Assembly (NCBI RefSeq): GCF_020177375.1
Contig: NZ_JAIWHV010000003.1
Span: 124,001-188,000, forward strand
Source of the DNA: Saliphagus infecundisoli
Lineage (GTDB): Archaea > Halobacteriota > Halobacteria > Halobacteriales > Natrialbaceae
Reading direction: 5' to 3'
DNA length: 64,000 nt
The translations under genes and the position numbers were made by a program. Shown one piece after another: positions 1-7,268 of the stretch. Every line of letters begins with the position of its first letter. Position 1 is the first letter of the stretch. A model generated the notes under the pieces. It made no database searches and was not told the DNA's origin. It saw only the letters and a list, made by a program, of their open reading frames with translations.

Positions 1-789
1 TCGACGCTGCGCCACGAGAAGGCGATCACGAAGGGTGATCTGGAACCCGAAACGGACGTCTACCGTCGTCTCGCCGACTACAGTTCTTCATCTGAGGGTC
101 CCGACTACACTCTGCTCCGGGACGACCGAGAGGGGTTCCCCCGGCGGATCGTCTTCGACAGCGCCGAGATCCCCCTCGAAGGGGAGCGGCGGATCCGACT
201 GATTGGCCGCGAGGAACCGTTCCGGGCGCTTCGGACCCACGAGTTCGCGCTGGGGTTCGACAGTGCCGACCTCGTCTTGGAGGAGGTCGTCGAACTCGGC
301 GCCGGACCCGTCGAGCGGATCGCGGATCTGAACGCCCGGATCGACCCCACGGAGACCGACGTCAGGGTCGCCGGCGGCCTCGGCGACACCGTCTACCACA
401 CGCTGATGGTGACCCCCGAAACTGCTCCCGAAGCGGCACCGATCGATCGGGCGTTCCTCGCGAGCTACGAGGGACCGCTCTGTATCGTCCCCCGCTACGA
501 GCGACTGGTCCGGGCGGTTCTCGGCAAGCGGGTCCTGGATGGGATCTCGTTTCGGTATCCGGAACACGGTCGCGAGGAGGAGGCCGCCATCGCGGCCCAC
601 GGCGCCGGCGTCTACCTGACGGTGACCGGCTCGACCGCCCGCGACCACGGGCTCGTCCTCGGCGAGGAGCTCTTTCCCAGCGAGACCGTCCTGCTCGAAA
701 ACGCCGCCGAGCGCCGAAGTTCGCCCGCGGTCGAGGCCGTCAGGAACCTGATCGCGCCCGCGCCGGCCGAGACCGAACTCGTCGTCTGA
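1..789 (+). CDS. Unrecognised protein, 5'-truncated by the window edge
   Basis: The reading frame is open from the first base to the TGA at 787-789, giving 262 residues of a longer protein. An internal ATG at 277 exists, but the frame continues uninterrupted upstream with the same acidic haloarchaeal composition, so the true start lies outside the window. I recognise no domain. The visible part is soluble, mixed alpha/beta in character, rich in Glu/Asp/Arg, with no signal peptide or membrane segment and no CxxC or P-loop motif. It ends 5 bp before the convergent deacetylase gene. The neighbouring sugar-modifying genes could suggest a shared role, but that is only inference from position. Confidence 0.6.
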   Translation, partial: STLRHEKAITKGDLEPETDVYRRLADYSSSSEGPDYTLLRDDREGFPRRIVFDSAEIPLEGERRIRLIGREEPFRALRTHEFALGFDSADLVLEEVVELGAGPVERIADLNARIDPTETDVRVAGGLGDTVYHTLMVTPETAPEAAPIDRAFLASYEGPLCIVPRYERLVRAVLGKRVLDGISFRYPEHGREEEAAIAAHGAGVYLTVTGSTARDHGLVLGEELFPSETVLLENAAERRSSPAVEAVRNLIAPAPAETELVV

Positions 790-794
790 ACGGG

Positions 795-1499
795 TCAGGG
801 ATCGAGCGCCGCGAGATACCGGCCGACGCGTTCGGCCCGCTCGGCCTCGACGCCCCCAACGATCTCCCCGAACGTTCGTTCCGTAGCGCCCCAGAGTCCG
901 GGATGGACGAGCAACTGGAAGCGATCGGGACGGCCGTCGGGAAACGGCGGCTCCCGGCGCCACTTCTGGCTCGAGTCCGAGCAGTAGCCGACCTCGGTGA
1001 AGTAACGGGGATCGTAGGCGTTCTCGAACCCCGCGAAGGGCTCGCCTAACACCCACTCGGGCGGCCGGTGAAAGGAGACGACCCCGCTCTCCTCGATCAG
1101 GCGGTCGAGGACCTCCCGTTCGGCGCGGACCCGCCGCTCGAACTCCGCGGATGGCGGCCGTTCGTCCCAGTAGTGGTGGGTGTTGAAGTGGAGCGCGACG
1201 TCGTGGCCGAGCGCCTCGATCTCCCGAAGGGCCTCGTGTTCCGCGACCGCGAGGAGGTTGTAGACCGGCGTCGTCAACAGGACACAGTACGTCGATTCGA
1301 TATCCAGTCGGGACTCGATTCGGGCCATCTCGAGGGCGGTTTCGGGCGAGAGATCGACGTCGTGGCGGAGGGTGATCTCGCCGTCGGCAAGCGGCGAGAA
1401 GTCGGTAAACGAGTAGCCCTCGGCGAGCAGCGACTCGAGCAGTTCCTCGTACTCCCTTAGGGTATAGGAGAGGCGCTGGCCGCCGGCGAGTTCAGGCAT
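795..1499 (-). CDS. Polysaccharide deacetylase-like protein
   Basis: This 234-residue protein resembles the NodB/polysaccharide deacetylase fold. It has LRHDVDLSPE near residue 45, where the HDVD supplies candidate metal-binding Asp residues. HFNTHH near residue 105 would contribute metal-binding His, and FHRPPEW lies near residue 140. The family removes acyl groups from amino sugars or related amides using a divalent metal. No signal peptide is seen, so it should act in the cytosol. The ATG at 1499 is preferred because it lets the gene overlap the end of the upstream formyltransferase by 8 bp, consistent with one operon. I infer that the pair acts on a sugar nucleotide for surface glycans. 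Substrate unknown. Confidence 0.75.
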   Translation of the reverse strand: MPELAGGQRLSYTLREYEELLESLLAEGYSFTDFSPLADGEITLRHDVDLSPETALEMARIESRLDIESTYCVLLTTPVYNLLAVAEHEALREIEALGHDVALHFNTHHYWDERPPSAEFERRVRAEREVLDRLIEESGVVSFHRPPEWVLGEPFAGFENAYDPRYFTEVGYCSDSSQKWRREPPFPDGRPDRFQLLVHPGLWGATERTFGEIVGGVEAERAERVGRYLAALDP

Positions 1500-2526
1500 C
1501 GATCCCCGACTCGGCGGCTTCCGTGTCGTCGGTGCTACTGGTGAGGTTGTGTCGGTGCTCGGGGCCGTCAACCCGGTCGTGATCGCCCCGGGACTCGAGG
1601 CGCTCGTCGACCGCCGGCTCCCACTCGCCCTCGACGGGTTCGTAGTCGGTCACGAGTAGCGTGCCGTCGGCCGTCGCGACGACGAAGTCGCCGGTCCAGA
1701 AGACCTCGACGATCGTTCCTGCCCGGGCCTCGGAGGCGAGATCCGTCGAGAACGGCCGAGCGTCCCAGATCATCACCCGATCGCCGTCGGCGAAGGTGAA
1801 CGCACCCGGGTAGGGGTCGGCGACGGCCCGGACGAGATTGTAGACCTCCCTGGTTCCCTCACCCCAGTGGATCTCGCCGTCCGCGGGATTGCGCTTGGGG
1901 TAGTACGTCGCCTCGCCGGTCTGGGACTCCCCGACCGACTCTCCCCGGAGGAGCGGGCCGAGGACCTCCGCGAGCATCTCCTTCATGCAGATCGTGACCT
2001 TGTAGTAGAGCGTCTCGATCGTGTCGTAGTCGGTGATATCGAACTTCCGGGTCGCGAGGACCCCGCCCGCGTCGGCCTCCGGGTCGAGTCCGATCACCGA
2101 CAGCAGGAACCGATCCCGATCCTCGATCAGCGACCAGTTCAGCGGCGACCGACCCCGCCCCTTCGGCAACCCGAACGCGCTTCCGTGGTTGCCGATCGCG
2201 CCGTGGGTCGCCGCCTCGAGCGCTTCTTCAGGAATCAGGCGCTGCCAGCCGTTGACGATCAGGAGGTCGGGATCGACCCCTCGGACGTGTTCGCAGTCTG
2301 CGTCGGTCATCGAGTACGTCTCGGGGTAGTAGACCGGGATATCGTAACGATCGCCGACCTCGGCGAACGACGCGTAGCCAGAGACGTCGTTCCGGCGTGC
2401 GGTTTCCGGATCGATCGTCACGATCTCGACGATCGGGACGCCGCGATCGAGCAGCGTCTCGAGGACGTCACGGGCAGGCGCGGTGCAGCCGACGTAGACG
2501 ACCTCGGAGCCCTCGGGTATGTTCAT
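1492..2526 (-). CDS. Formyltransferase-family protein (Fmt/ArnA-like)
   Basis: The 344-residue product has the N-terminal formyl-transferase fold. The segment NHGSAFGLPKGRGRSPLNW near residues 110-130 matches the catalytic N-x-H and substrate-loop region of Fmt and ArnA proteins. A formyl_trans_C-like beta domain follows at about 210-300, and the acidic C-terminal tail is probably disordered. The family transfers a formyl group from N10-formyltetrahydrofolate to an amino group. Archaea initiate with unformylated methionine, so initiator-tRNA formylation is unlikely. Partnership with the overlapping deacetylase points to formylation of an amino sugar. ATG 2526 was chosen because the upstream extension to 2679 lacks homology-like character. 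Confidence 0.8.
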   Translation of the reverse strand: MNIPEGSEVVYVGCTAPARDVLETLLDRGVPIVEIVTIDPETARRNDVSGYASFAEVGDRYDIPVYYPETYSMTDADCEHVRGVDPDLLIVNGWQRLIPEEALEAATHGAIGNHGSAFGLPKGRGRSPLNWSLIEDRDRFLLSVIGLDPEADAGGVLATRKFDITDYDTIETLYYKVTICMKEMLAEVLGPLLRGESVGESQTGEATYYPKRNPADGEIHWGEGTREVYNLVRAVADPYPGAFTFADGDRVMIWDARPFSTDLASEARAGTIVEVFWTGDFVVATADGTLLVTDYEPVEGEWEPAVDERLESRGDHDRVDGPEHRHNLTSSTDDTEAAESGIDA

Positions 2527-2655
2527 GCACGAGGTCCGCCGCCAGCGATCATTGTTATCCTCCGGTTTCCCCCGATTGGGTCGTCCATACCCGCTCAGGC
2601 CTCCAGGGGAGATCGAGTTGAGTATATCAATATGTGATTTATGAGTCGCCTCCCG

Positions 2656-2677
2656 GTCACTGGATCGCACCAGTGAC
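2656..2677. repeat. Perfect inverted repeat GTCACTGG / CCAGTGAC
   Basis: Two 8-bp arms (2656-2663 and 2670-2677) are separated by 6 bp and sit in AT-rich DNA about 130 bp upstream of the formyltransferase start. The geometry suits a dimeric repressor operator or a small RNA hairpin. There is no direct evidence of function. Confidence 0.45.
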
Positions 2678-3401
2678 ATAATGTGTATATCGAGTGAGCA
2701 ATAGTGGCCATCAGCCGCCTCGCGAGGGCTCGCTCGACCGCCGTTCGAGGACCACCGGCCGAAGGTGTCTCCCGATCAGAGACGGGACTCGATTCCAGAC
2801 CGTGTCGAGACGCCACCATAGACCGTCGGCTGACGAGTCCGTCTCGGTCGGTTTCACGGACCGGCGAACGATTCCGTATATCGTCTCCGGAGATATGGGG
2901 AGGAGAACGCGAACCCGGAAACGCACCCAATTGATACCCGCTATCGTGTAGACGTCCGATCAGCTATCGCTGCATCCTCTTCGGTTCGTCTCCCAGGACC
3001 GGTCGTATCATAGGGCCGGTTGTTGCGATATACAGCCGATCGGCAGAACGGGCCCGGCGACCGCCGGTGACGGACTACACCGACCCTATCAGCTATTTCT
3101 CCCGCAATCACGGGCCCGAAAACCCGCCGTGAACCCACTGCGCACGTTTCGATTCACGCGGCGAAGAGAACCGGAGAATTGTTACGAGGCGCTCGAGGGA
3201 GTCCAGAGGCGATCCGAAGCCCCATCGGTGCGGTTCGATGACGAGGATGAAGGGCCCGACAACGGGATCTGCGAGTCGTCCCGATCGGCTGGACGGGTTC
3301 GGCCGTCACGACCGTGAACTTCGCGAGAACGACGAACAGCGGCCCGTACCGAGAACGACTACCGTGGGCAAGGAGAGCGAAGGCAGGTGTTGTTGAAGCC
3401 G

Positions 3402-3408
3402 ATATATT
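3402..3408 (+). promoter_or_regulatory. Probable TATA box for the small membrane protein gene
   Basis: The sequence atatatt lies about 33 bp before the ATG at 3438. That spacing predicts a transcript starting only a few bases before the start codon, as is common in haloarchaea. Confidence 0.5.
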
Positions 3409-3437
3409 GAGGGCCACGGCCCGCGAAGGGTGAGTCG

Positions 3438-3593
3438 ATGCTAGAGCTACTTCACACCGGCAGCGAACATCCCGACCTCTGGTGGGTCCTCGTTCCCTCA
3501 CTCCTCTCGTTTCTGGCGGGGCTGGGTATCGCCACGGTTTCGGATCGGATTCGAGAGACGCTTCGACCTCGGGCGAGCGCTCCCGACGAATAA
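3438..3593 (+). CDS. Small single-span membrane protein (51 aa)
   Basis: This is a compact 51-codon ORF with a convincing protein character. A polar N-terminus (MLELLHTGSEHPDL) is followed by a hydrophobic segment, about residues 15-33 (WWVLVPSLLSFLAGLGI), then a basic Arg-rich tail ending in APDE. One transmembrane helix with positive residues after it predicts an N-out/C-in orientation. A TATA-like element about 33 bp upstream fits expression from its own short-leader transcript. Function unknown. It is too short for most gene finders and may be missing from automated annotation. Confidence 0.6.
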   Translation: MLELLHTGSEHPDLWWVLVPSLLSFLAGLGIATVSDRIRETLRPRASAPDE

Positions 3594-3922
3594 TTCGACG
3601 GACGGTTCGGAACCCATACGGAAAGCACATCCTCGAAATCGGAAATCCCTCGTGTCTCGCTCACCCCCGGCAGGGAGGACCAGCCACAGTAGGCGAGAGT
3701 TCGTCCCGGACCGACATGTTCTGTCCCGCGAGAGACCCGCCCGAACGTATCAATATTCAATAAAGAAGGGCTACCACTAATCCCAAAATGTGGGCCATAG
3801 GTGAAGGACATCTCGATACACGGCCCCATATTTCGGTGCCTTGATGGACCATCAATTCAGATTAGGGCCTTAATCTAGACTAGTGGGACACATTGAAGGT
3901 CATCGACTGTGAGAGGTAATCC
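3594..3922 (+). other. Intergenic region upstream of the DUF5805/integrase pair
   Basis: No gene is seen. GC is lower than in the neighbours. It contains two nearby inverted repeats, GATGG-A-CCATC at 3843-3853 and the larger dif-like element at 3854-3881. A good Shine-Dalgarno-like gaggtaatc lies just before the ATG at 3923, so the downstream transcript probably has a leader. Confidence 0.6.
3854..3881. other. Candidate dif-like (11-6-11) recombination site or operator
   Basis: Left arm aattcagatta and right arm taatctagact surround a 6-bp centre gggcct. The inner 6 bp of each arm (AGATTA/TAATCT) are perfectly inverted, and 8 of 11 arm positions are inverted matches. Xer recombination sites share this layout: two 11-bp arms and a 6-bp spacer. 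It lies 42 bp before the DUF5805-like gene and upstream of the tyrosine integrase. The alternative is an autoregulatory operator or promoter element of that operon. Confidence 0.4.
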
Positions 3923-4318
3923 ATGAGCGACTCGGCCGAGGAATCCAGGGTGGCCGTAAAGACTCGGGTTCCCGCCTACCAAAAACAGCAATGGGTGGAG
4001 CACGCCGAGGAACTCGACATGAGCCAGAGCGAGTTCGTCCGGACGATGGTCCAGGCCGGACGAAAGGGGTTCGAGCCCGACCACGAGGAACCCCGTTCTG
4101 GGAGTCCAGACCCCCGGGGTAACGGCCTGGAAACCCGGGTCCTCGAGTTGCTCTCCGAGGGGCCCCGCTCGTGGGAGGAACTCCTCGAGGCCGCAAGCGG
4201 CGAGATCGAGGAGCGCCTCGATGAGACCCTCGAGGACCTCCAGAGCCGAGGCCGCGTTCGCTACAGCGGGCGCCACGGGGGGTACACGGTCATTGGGGGC
4301 GAGAGCGATGGCGAGTGA
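3923..4318 (+). CDS. DUF5805-like DNA-binding protein
   Basis: This 131-residue haloarchaeal protein resembles what I recall as DUF5805. The N-terminal part (VKTRVPAYQKQQWVEHAEEL, then DMSQSEFVRTMVQAG) looks like a ribbon-helix-helix DNA-binding domain. The C-terminal half (LETRVLELLSEGPRSWEELL and following) resembles a winged-helix segment that ends in a beta wing. It overlaps the integrase start by 11 bp, so the two proteins are probably translated together. A role as accessory or directionality factor, or as repressor of the recombinase, is inferred from context. The start is supported by a gaggtaatc ribosome-binding sequence. Confidence 0.75.
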   Translation: MSDSAEESRVAVKTRVPAYQKQQWVEHAEELDMSQSEFVRTMVQAGRKGFEPDHEEPRSGSPDPRGNGLETRVLELLSEGPRSWEELLEAASGEIEERLDETLEDLQSRGRVRYSGRHGGYTVIGGESDGE

Positions 4319-5360
4319 GGTGGAGACCGAACGCGAAGCCATCGAGGATCCGATCGCGTACTTCCTCGAGGACCAGCGCTATCACGGCCGGAGCGAGCGG
4401 ACGATTGCCGAACACGAGCGCGTACTCCGGGCGTTCGAGGCGTTCGTCGAGAGTGAGGAGACGCCCGGGGGACCCGTAGAATCGCCCGCCGAGGCCGGTC
4501 GTCGGGAGTGTATGGCCTGGGTCCACTCGTTGCGCGGCGACCTCGAACCGGGTACGATCGCGACCTACGCCTCCTACGTCCACCGGTTCTACGACTACAT
4601 GACCCAGGTCGGCGCCTTCGAGTCGAACCCGATGGCCCTCGTGGTCCGGGAGATGGACGAATCGATCGACACGAACCCCGCCAGACGCGAGATCTCTGTC
4701 CCGGACATGCGGGAGTTCGTCGCGGGCATCCCTCACCCGCTCGAGCGAGCAGTCGTCCTCACGTTACTGAAAACCGGCGTTCGGGTGGGTGAACTTTGCA
4801 ACCTCGACCTCCGAGATCTCTCGATGCCGGTCGAGAGCTGCGAGATGACGCTCGAGCCCCGGGTGCAACTCGATGGACGCCCGAACTCGCTGTACGTCGA
4901 TTCCGAGCCGGTTCGGGGGAAAACGGTAAACGGCGAGGAGCGGACGGCCTCGAACAAGCGTAAACGGGCGACCGTGATACCGGTAGACGACGAGCTCCGC
5001 CGAGTGCTCGAAGAATGGCTCGCGATCCGTCCCGACGCCGCCTCGCCCGCGGGGCCGCTCTTTCTCGACACCGGCGGCTCGTGGGGCCAGCGTCTCGAGC
5101 CCTCGGACATCCGCTACATGGTCGAGAGCCACGCCCGCGAGTACGGCTGGTACCAGACCGGAGGCGGCGCGGCCGAGAACGTCACACCCCACTACTTCCG
5201 GCACTTCTTCACGACTCACTTGCGGGACCGGACGGGCGACCGCGGCGTCGTGAAGTACCTCCGCGGGGACGTCGCAAGCGACGTCATCGACACCTACACC
5301 CACAACTGGGGCGATCAGGTCCGGCGAGTCTACGAACGGAACGTCTACTCGCTGCTGTGA
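4308..5360 (+). CDS. Tyrosine recombinase/integrase (XerC/D-like)
   Basis: The 350-residue product has an N-terminal SAM-like core-binding domain (about 1-110; SERTIAEHERVLRAFEAFV and YASYVHRFYDYM) and a C-terminal catalytic domain. Catalytic residues visible are Arg159 in TGVRVGEL, His295 and Arg298 in HYFRH, and Tyr330 in DTYTHNW. A Lys-rich beta-turn precedes ATVIPVD. The usual LGH motif before the tyrosine is replaced by LRGD, so the second catalytic histidine is not obvious. The ATG at 4308 lies inside the end of the DUF5805-like gene. No phage genes are nearby, which favours a resident chromosomal recombinase, possibly for dimer resolution, over a mobile-element integrase. Confidence 0.85.
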   Translation: MASEVETEREAIEDPIAYFLEDQRYHGRSERTIAEHERVLRAFEAFVESEETPGGPVESPAEAGRRECMAWVHSLRGDLEPGTIATYASYVHRFYDYMTQVGAFESNPMALVVREMDESIDTNPARREISVPDMREFVAGIPHPLERAVVLTLLKTGVRVGELCNLDLRDLSMPVESCEMTLEPRVQLDGRPNSLYVDSEPVRGKTVNGEERTASNKRKRATVIPVDDELRRVLEEWLAIRPDAASPAGPLFLDTGGSWGQRLEPSDIRYMVESHAREYGWYQTGGGAAENVTPHYFRHFFTTHLRDRTGDRGVVKYLRGDVASDVIDTYTHNWGDQVRRVYERNVYSLL

Positions 5361-5559
5361 TCGTGATGTCTGGCCAAACCTTCGATTAAGAACGTGTTTT
5401 AATATGGCCTATGAGGTGTAGTGGCTCGGCCGCATGTATCATATAACGCTATACACAATTCAGAGCGGGCTGAAACGTGGTTTATGTTGCGTATCTGGTG
5501 TTTCGAGTCCGGACACTGCTCGCATCACGCATTTGTCGGTCCAGTCGCCATAGACCGGT
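5361..5559 (+). other. Intergenic, likely promoter region
   Basis: About 200 bp of comparatively AT-rich DNA containing TATA-like stretches (ttttaata near 5397, catataacg near 5440) ahead of the lipase-maturation-factor-like gene. No ORF or RNA is recognised. Confidence 0.5.
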
Positions 5560-7026
5560 ATGGTGCCGCTCGGCTCGGAGGGGTACTGGCTCGTCCGCCT
5601 TCTCTTCGAGCGGGGGCTGGCGGTGATCTACCTGTTTGCGTTCATCGTTGCGCTCAAGCAGTTTCGTCCCCTGGCGGGCGAGGACGGTCTCCTCCCGATC
5701 GACGAATACGCGGAAGGCGTCGAGTTCGGGGAGCGGCCGAGCCTCTTTCAGCTCCTTCCCGATGACCGATTCATCGGCGCGGCCGCCTGGACCGGAGTCG
5801 TCCTCTCGAGTCTCGCGCTGGTCGGAGTGCCCTACTGGCTCCCCGAACCCTACCCCGTCGTCGCCTCGATGGCCCTGTGGGGTGCGATGTGGGCGCTCTA
5901 CCTCTCCTTTGTCAACGCCGGGCGGGTCTTCTACGGCTACGGCTGGGAGTCGATGCTCCTGGAAACCGGCTTCCTCGCGATCTTTCTCGGTGCAGGCGAA
6001 ACCGCACCGCCGACCGTCGTCCTCCTCCTGATCTCCTGGGTGCTCTTTCGGAACATGTTCGGCGCGGGCCTGATCAAGATCCGTGGCGACGACTGCTGGC
6101 GGGAGTTGAGGTGTATGGACTACCACTACGAGACCCAACCGATCCCCAACCCCCTCTCGTGGTTCGCCCACCGGCTCCCCGATCGGTTTCACCGGGTCGA
6201 GGTGCTGGGCAACCACGTCGTCGAACTCGCGATCCCCTTTCTGTACTTCGCGCCCCAGCCGTACGCGACCGTCGGCGGCGTCGCGACGATCGGCTTCCAG
6301 CTCTGGCTGATGACGACCGGCAACTTCGCATGGCTGAACGCCTTGACCATCGTCCAGGCGACGGCGACGTTCGGCGACGGCACCCTCTCGGTTCTGCCGG
6401 GAGTCTCCGCGCCAGCGGCGGCACCGACGCCGCTCTACCTCGAGGCCCTCGCCCTCCTCGTCGCCGCGGTCATCCTCGTGCTCTCGGTCCCACCGACCCG
6501 GAACATGCTCTCGCCGGGCCAGGTGATGAACACCTCCTTCGACCCGATCCACCTCGTCAAAAGCTACGGCGCCTTCGGCTCGGTCACCAGGGAACGCTAC
6601 CAGCTCGTGATCGAAGGGACTCGCGAGCCGAACCCGGGGGAAGACGACTGGGAGGCCTACGATCTGAAAGGCCAGCCCGTCGATCCCGCCGAACGCCCGC
6701 CCCAGTGGGCGCCCTACCACCTCCGGCTGGACTGGCAGCTCTGGTTCGCCGCCATGCGGTCCCGTCCGGGCCCCCGCCAGCGGTGGCTGCTCGCCCTGCT
6801 GGCGAAGCTACTGGAGGGCGACCGGGAGACCGAATCGCTGCTCGCGGCGACGCCGTTCGAGGAGTCGCCCGAACGGATCCGGGTGCTCAGGTATCGCTAC
6901 CGCTTTACCACCCGCGAGGAACGCACCGAGACCGGCCGGTGGTGGTCCCGCGAGCGCGTCGGCACCTACGTTCCCGCGAGTACGCGCGAGGAACTCGGTA
7001 GCAGTCGCCGGATCCGGCTTCGATAA
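5560..7026 (+). CDS. Lipase maturation factor (LMF1)-like membrane protein
   Basis: A 488-residue multi-pass membrane protein. The region FGAGLIKIRGDDCWREL at about 167-184, then MDYHYETQPIPNPLSWFAH, matches the signature of the LMF1/DUF1222 family. In animals that family is an ER protein needed for folding of lipases; bacterial and archaeal members are uncharacterised. About eight to ten hydrophobic segments occupy residues 10-310, followed by a soluble C-terminal domain (about 310-488) ending in an Arg-rich tail. It is followed after 36 bp by a small two-span membrane protein. No lipase gene is adjacent, so the client is unknown. Confidence 0.8.
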   Translation: MVPLGSEGYWLVRLLFERGLAVIYLFAFIVALKQFRPLAGEDGLLPIDEYAEGVEFGERPSLFQLLPDDRFIGAAAWTGVVLSSLALVGVPYWLPEPYPVVASMALWGAMWALYLSFVNAGRVFYGYGWESMLLETGFLAIFLGAGETAPPTVVLLLISWVLFRNMFGAGLIKIRGDDCWRELRCMDYHYETQPIPNPLSWFAHRLPDRFHRVEVLGNHVVELAIPFLYFAPQPYATVGGVATIGFQLWLMTTGNFAWLNALTIVQATATFGDGTLSVLPGVSAPAAAPTPLYLEALALLVAAVILVLSVPPTRNMLSPGQVMNTSFDPIHLVKSYGAFGSVTRERYQLVIEGTREPNPGEDDWEAYDLKGQPVDPAERPPQWAPYHLRLDWQLWFAAMRSRPGPRQRWLLALLAKLLEGDRETESLLAATPFEESPERIRVLRYRYRFTTREERTETGRWWSRERVGTYVPASTREELGSSRRIRLR

Positions 7027-7062
7027 CGACGGATATAGACCGGATAAACCCACACTCGATAT

Positions 7063-7230
7063 ATGGAACGGTTCGTCCAGTCGATCGTCGCCGGCGGGCC
7101 CGCGCTGGTCGCCGGCCTCTGGCTCGTGGCGCTGGGGGGTTCGATCCCCCGGCTCGCCGGAATCGGCCTCGCTCTCCTCGGAATCGTCGGTCTCGTACGC
7201 GGGATCGGGAGCGAGATCCGGTACTCGTAG
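7063..7230 (+). CDS. Small two-span membrane protein (55 aa)
   Basis: The 55-codon ORF starts at the ATG at 7063, and the TAG ends at 7230. Two hydrophobic stretches (about residues 8-25 and 31-46) are joined by a short SIPRL loop and flanked by charged ends (MERF at the start, GSEIRYS at the end). This resembles a helical hairpin. A TATA-like ggatatag about 30 bp upstream may drive it separately from the LMF1-like gene. The function is unknown. It is short enough to be missed by automated calling. Confidence 0.55.
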   Translation: MERFVQSIVAGGPALVAGLWLVALGGSIPRLAGIGLALLGIVGLVRGIGSEIRYS

Positions 7231-7268
7231 CCCGGGAGTTTTAAGCGTCGGTCCGACGAGCCGCCAGT

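Larger units (their letters stand above)
2527..3437 (+). other. Gene-poor intergenic stretch
   Basis: About 0.9 kb without a convincing gene. Short open frames occur on both strands but lack haloarchaeal amino-acid bias and overlap one another. The part next to 2526 is AT-rich (around 2615-2700) and probably holds the promoter of the formyltransferase gene. An 8-bp inverted repeat lies at 2656-2677. A GTG-started frame at 3129-3317 (62 codons) cannot be excluded, but nothing supports it. Confidence 0.6.

Noticed and set aside
88-1056. 322-codon minus-strand frame across the partial first gene and deacetylase
   Set aside because: It is rich in Arg/Gly/Pro and lies opposite two better-supported frames. 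It is a GC-rich shadow.
4308-5360. Prophage or plasmid integrase
   Set aside because: No phage, plasmid or transfer genes surround it and no att repeats or tRNA are adjacent, so a resident recombinase is favoured.
5482-6720. 412-codon minus-strand frame inside the LMF1-like gene
   Set aside because: It lies opposite a clear multi-span membrane protein and has low-complexity Arg/Asp character typical of antisense frames.
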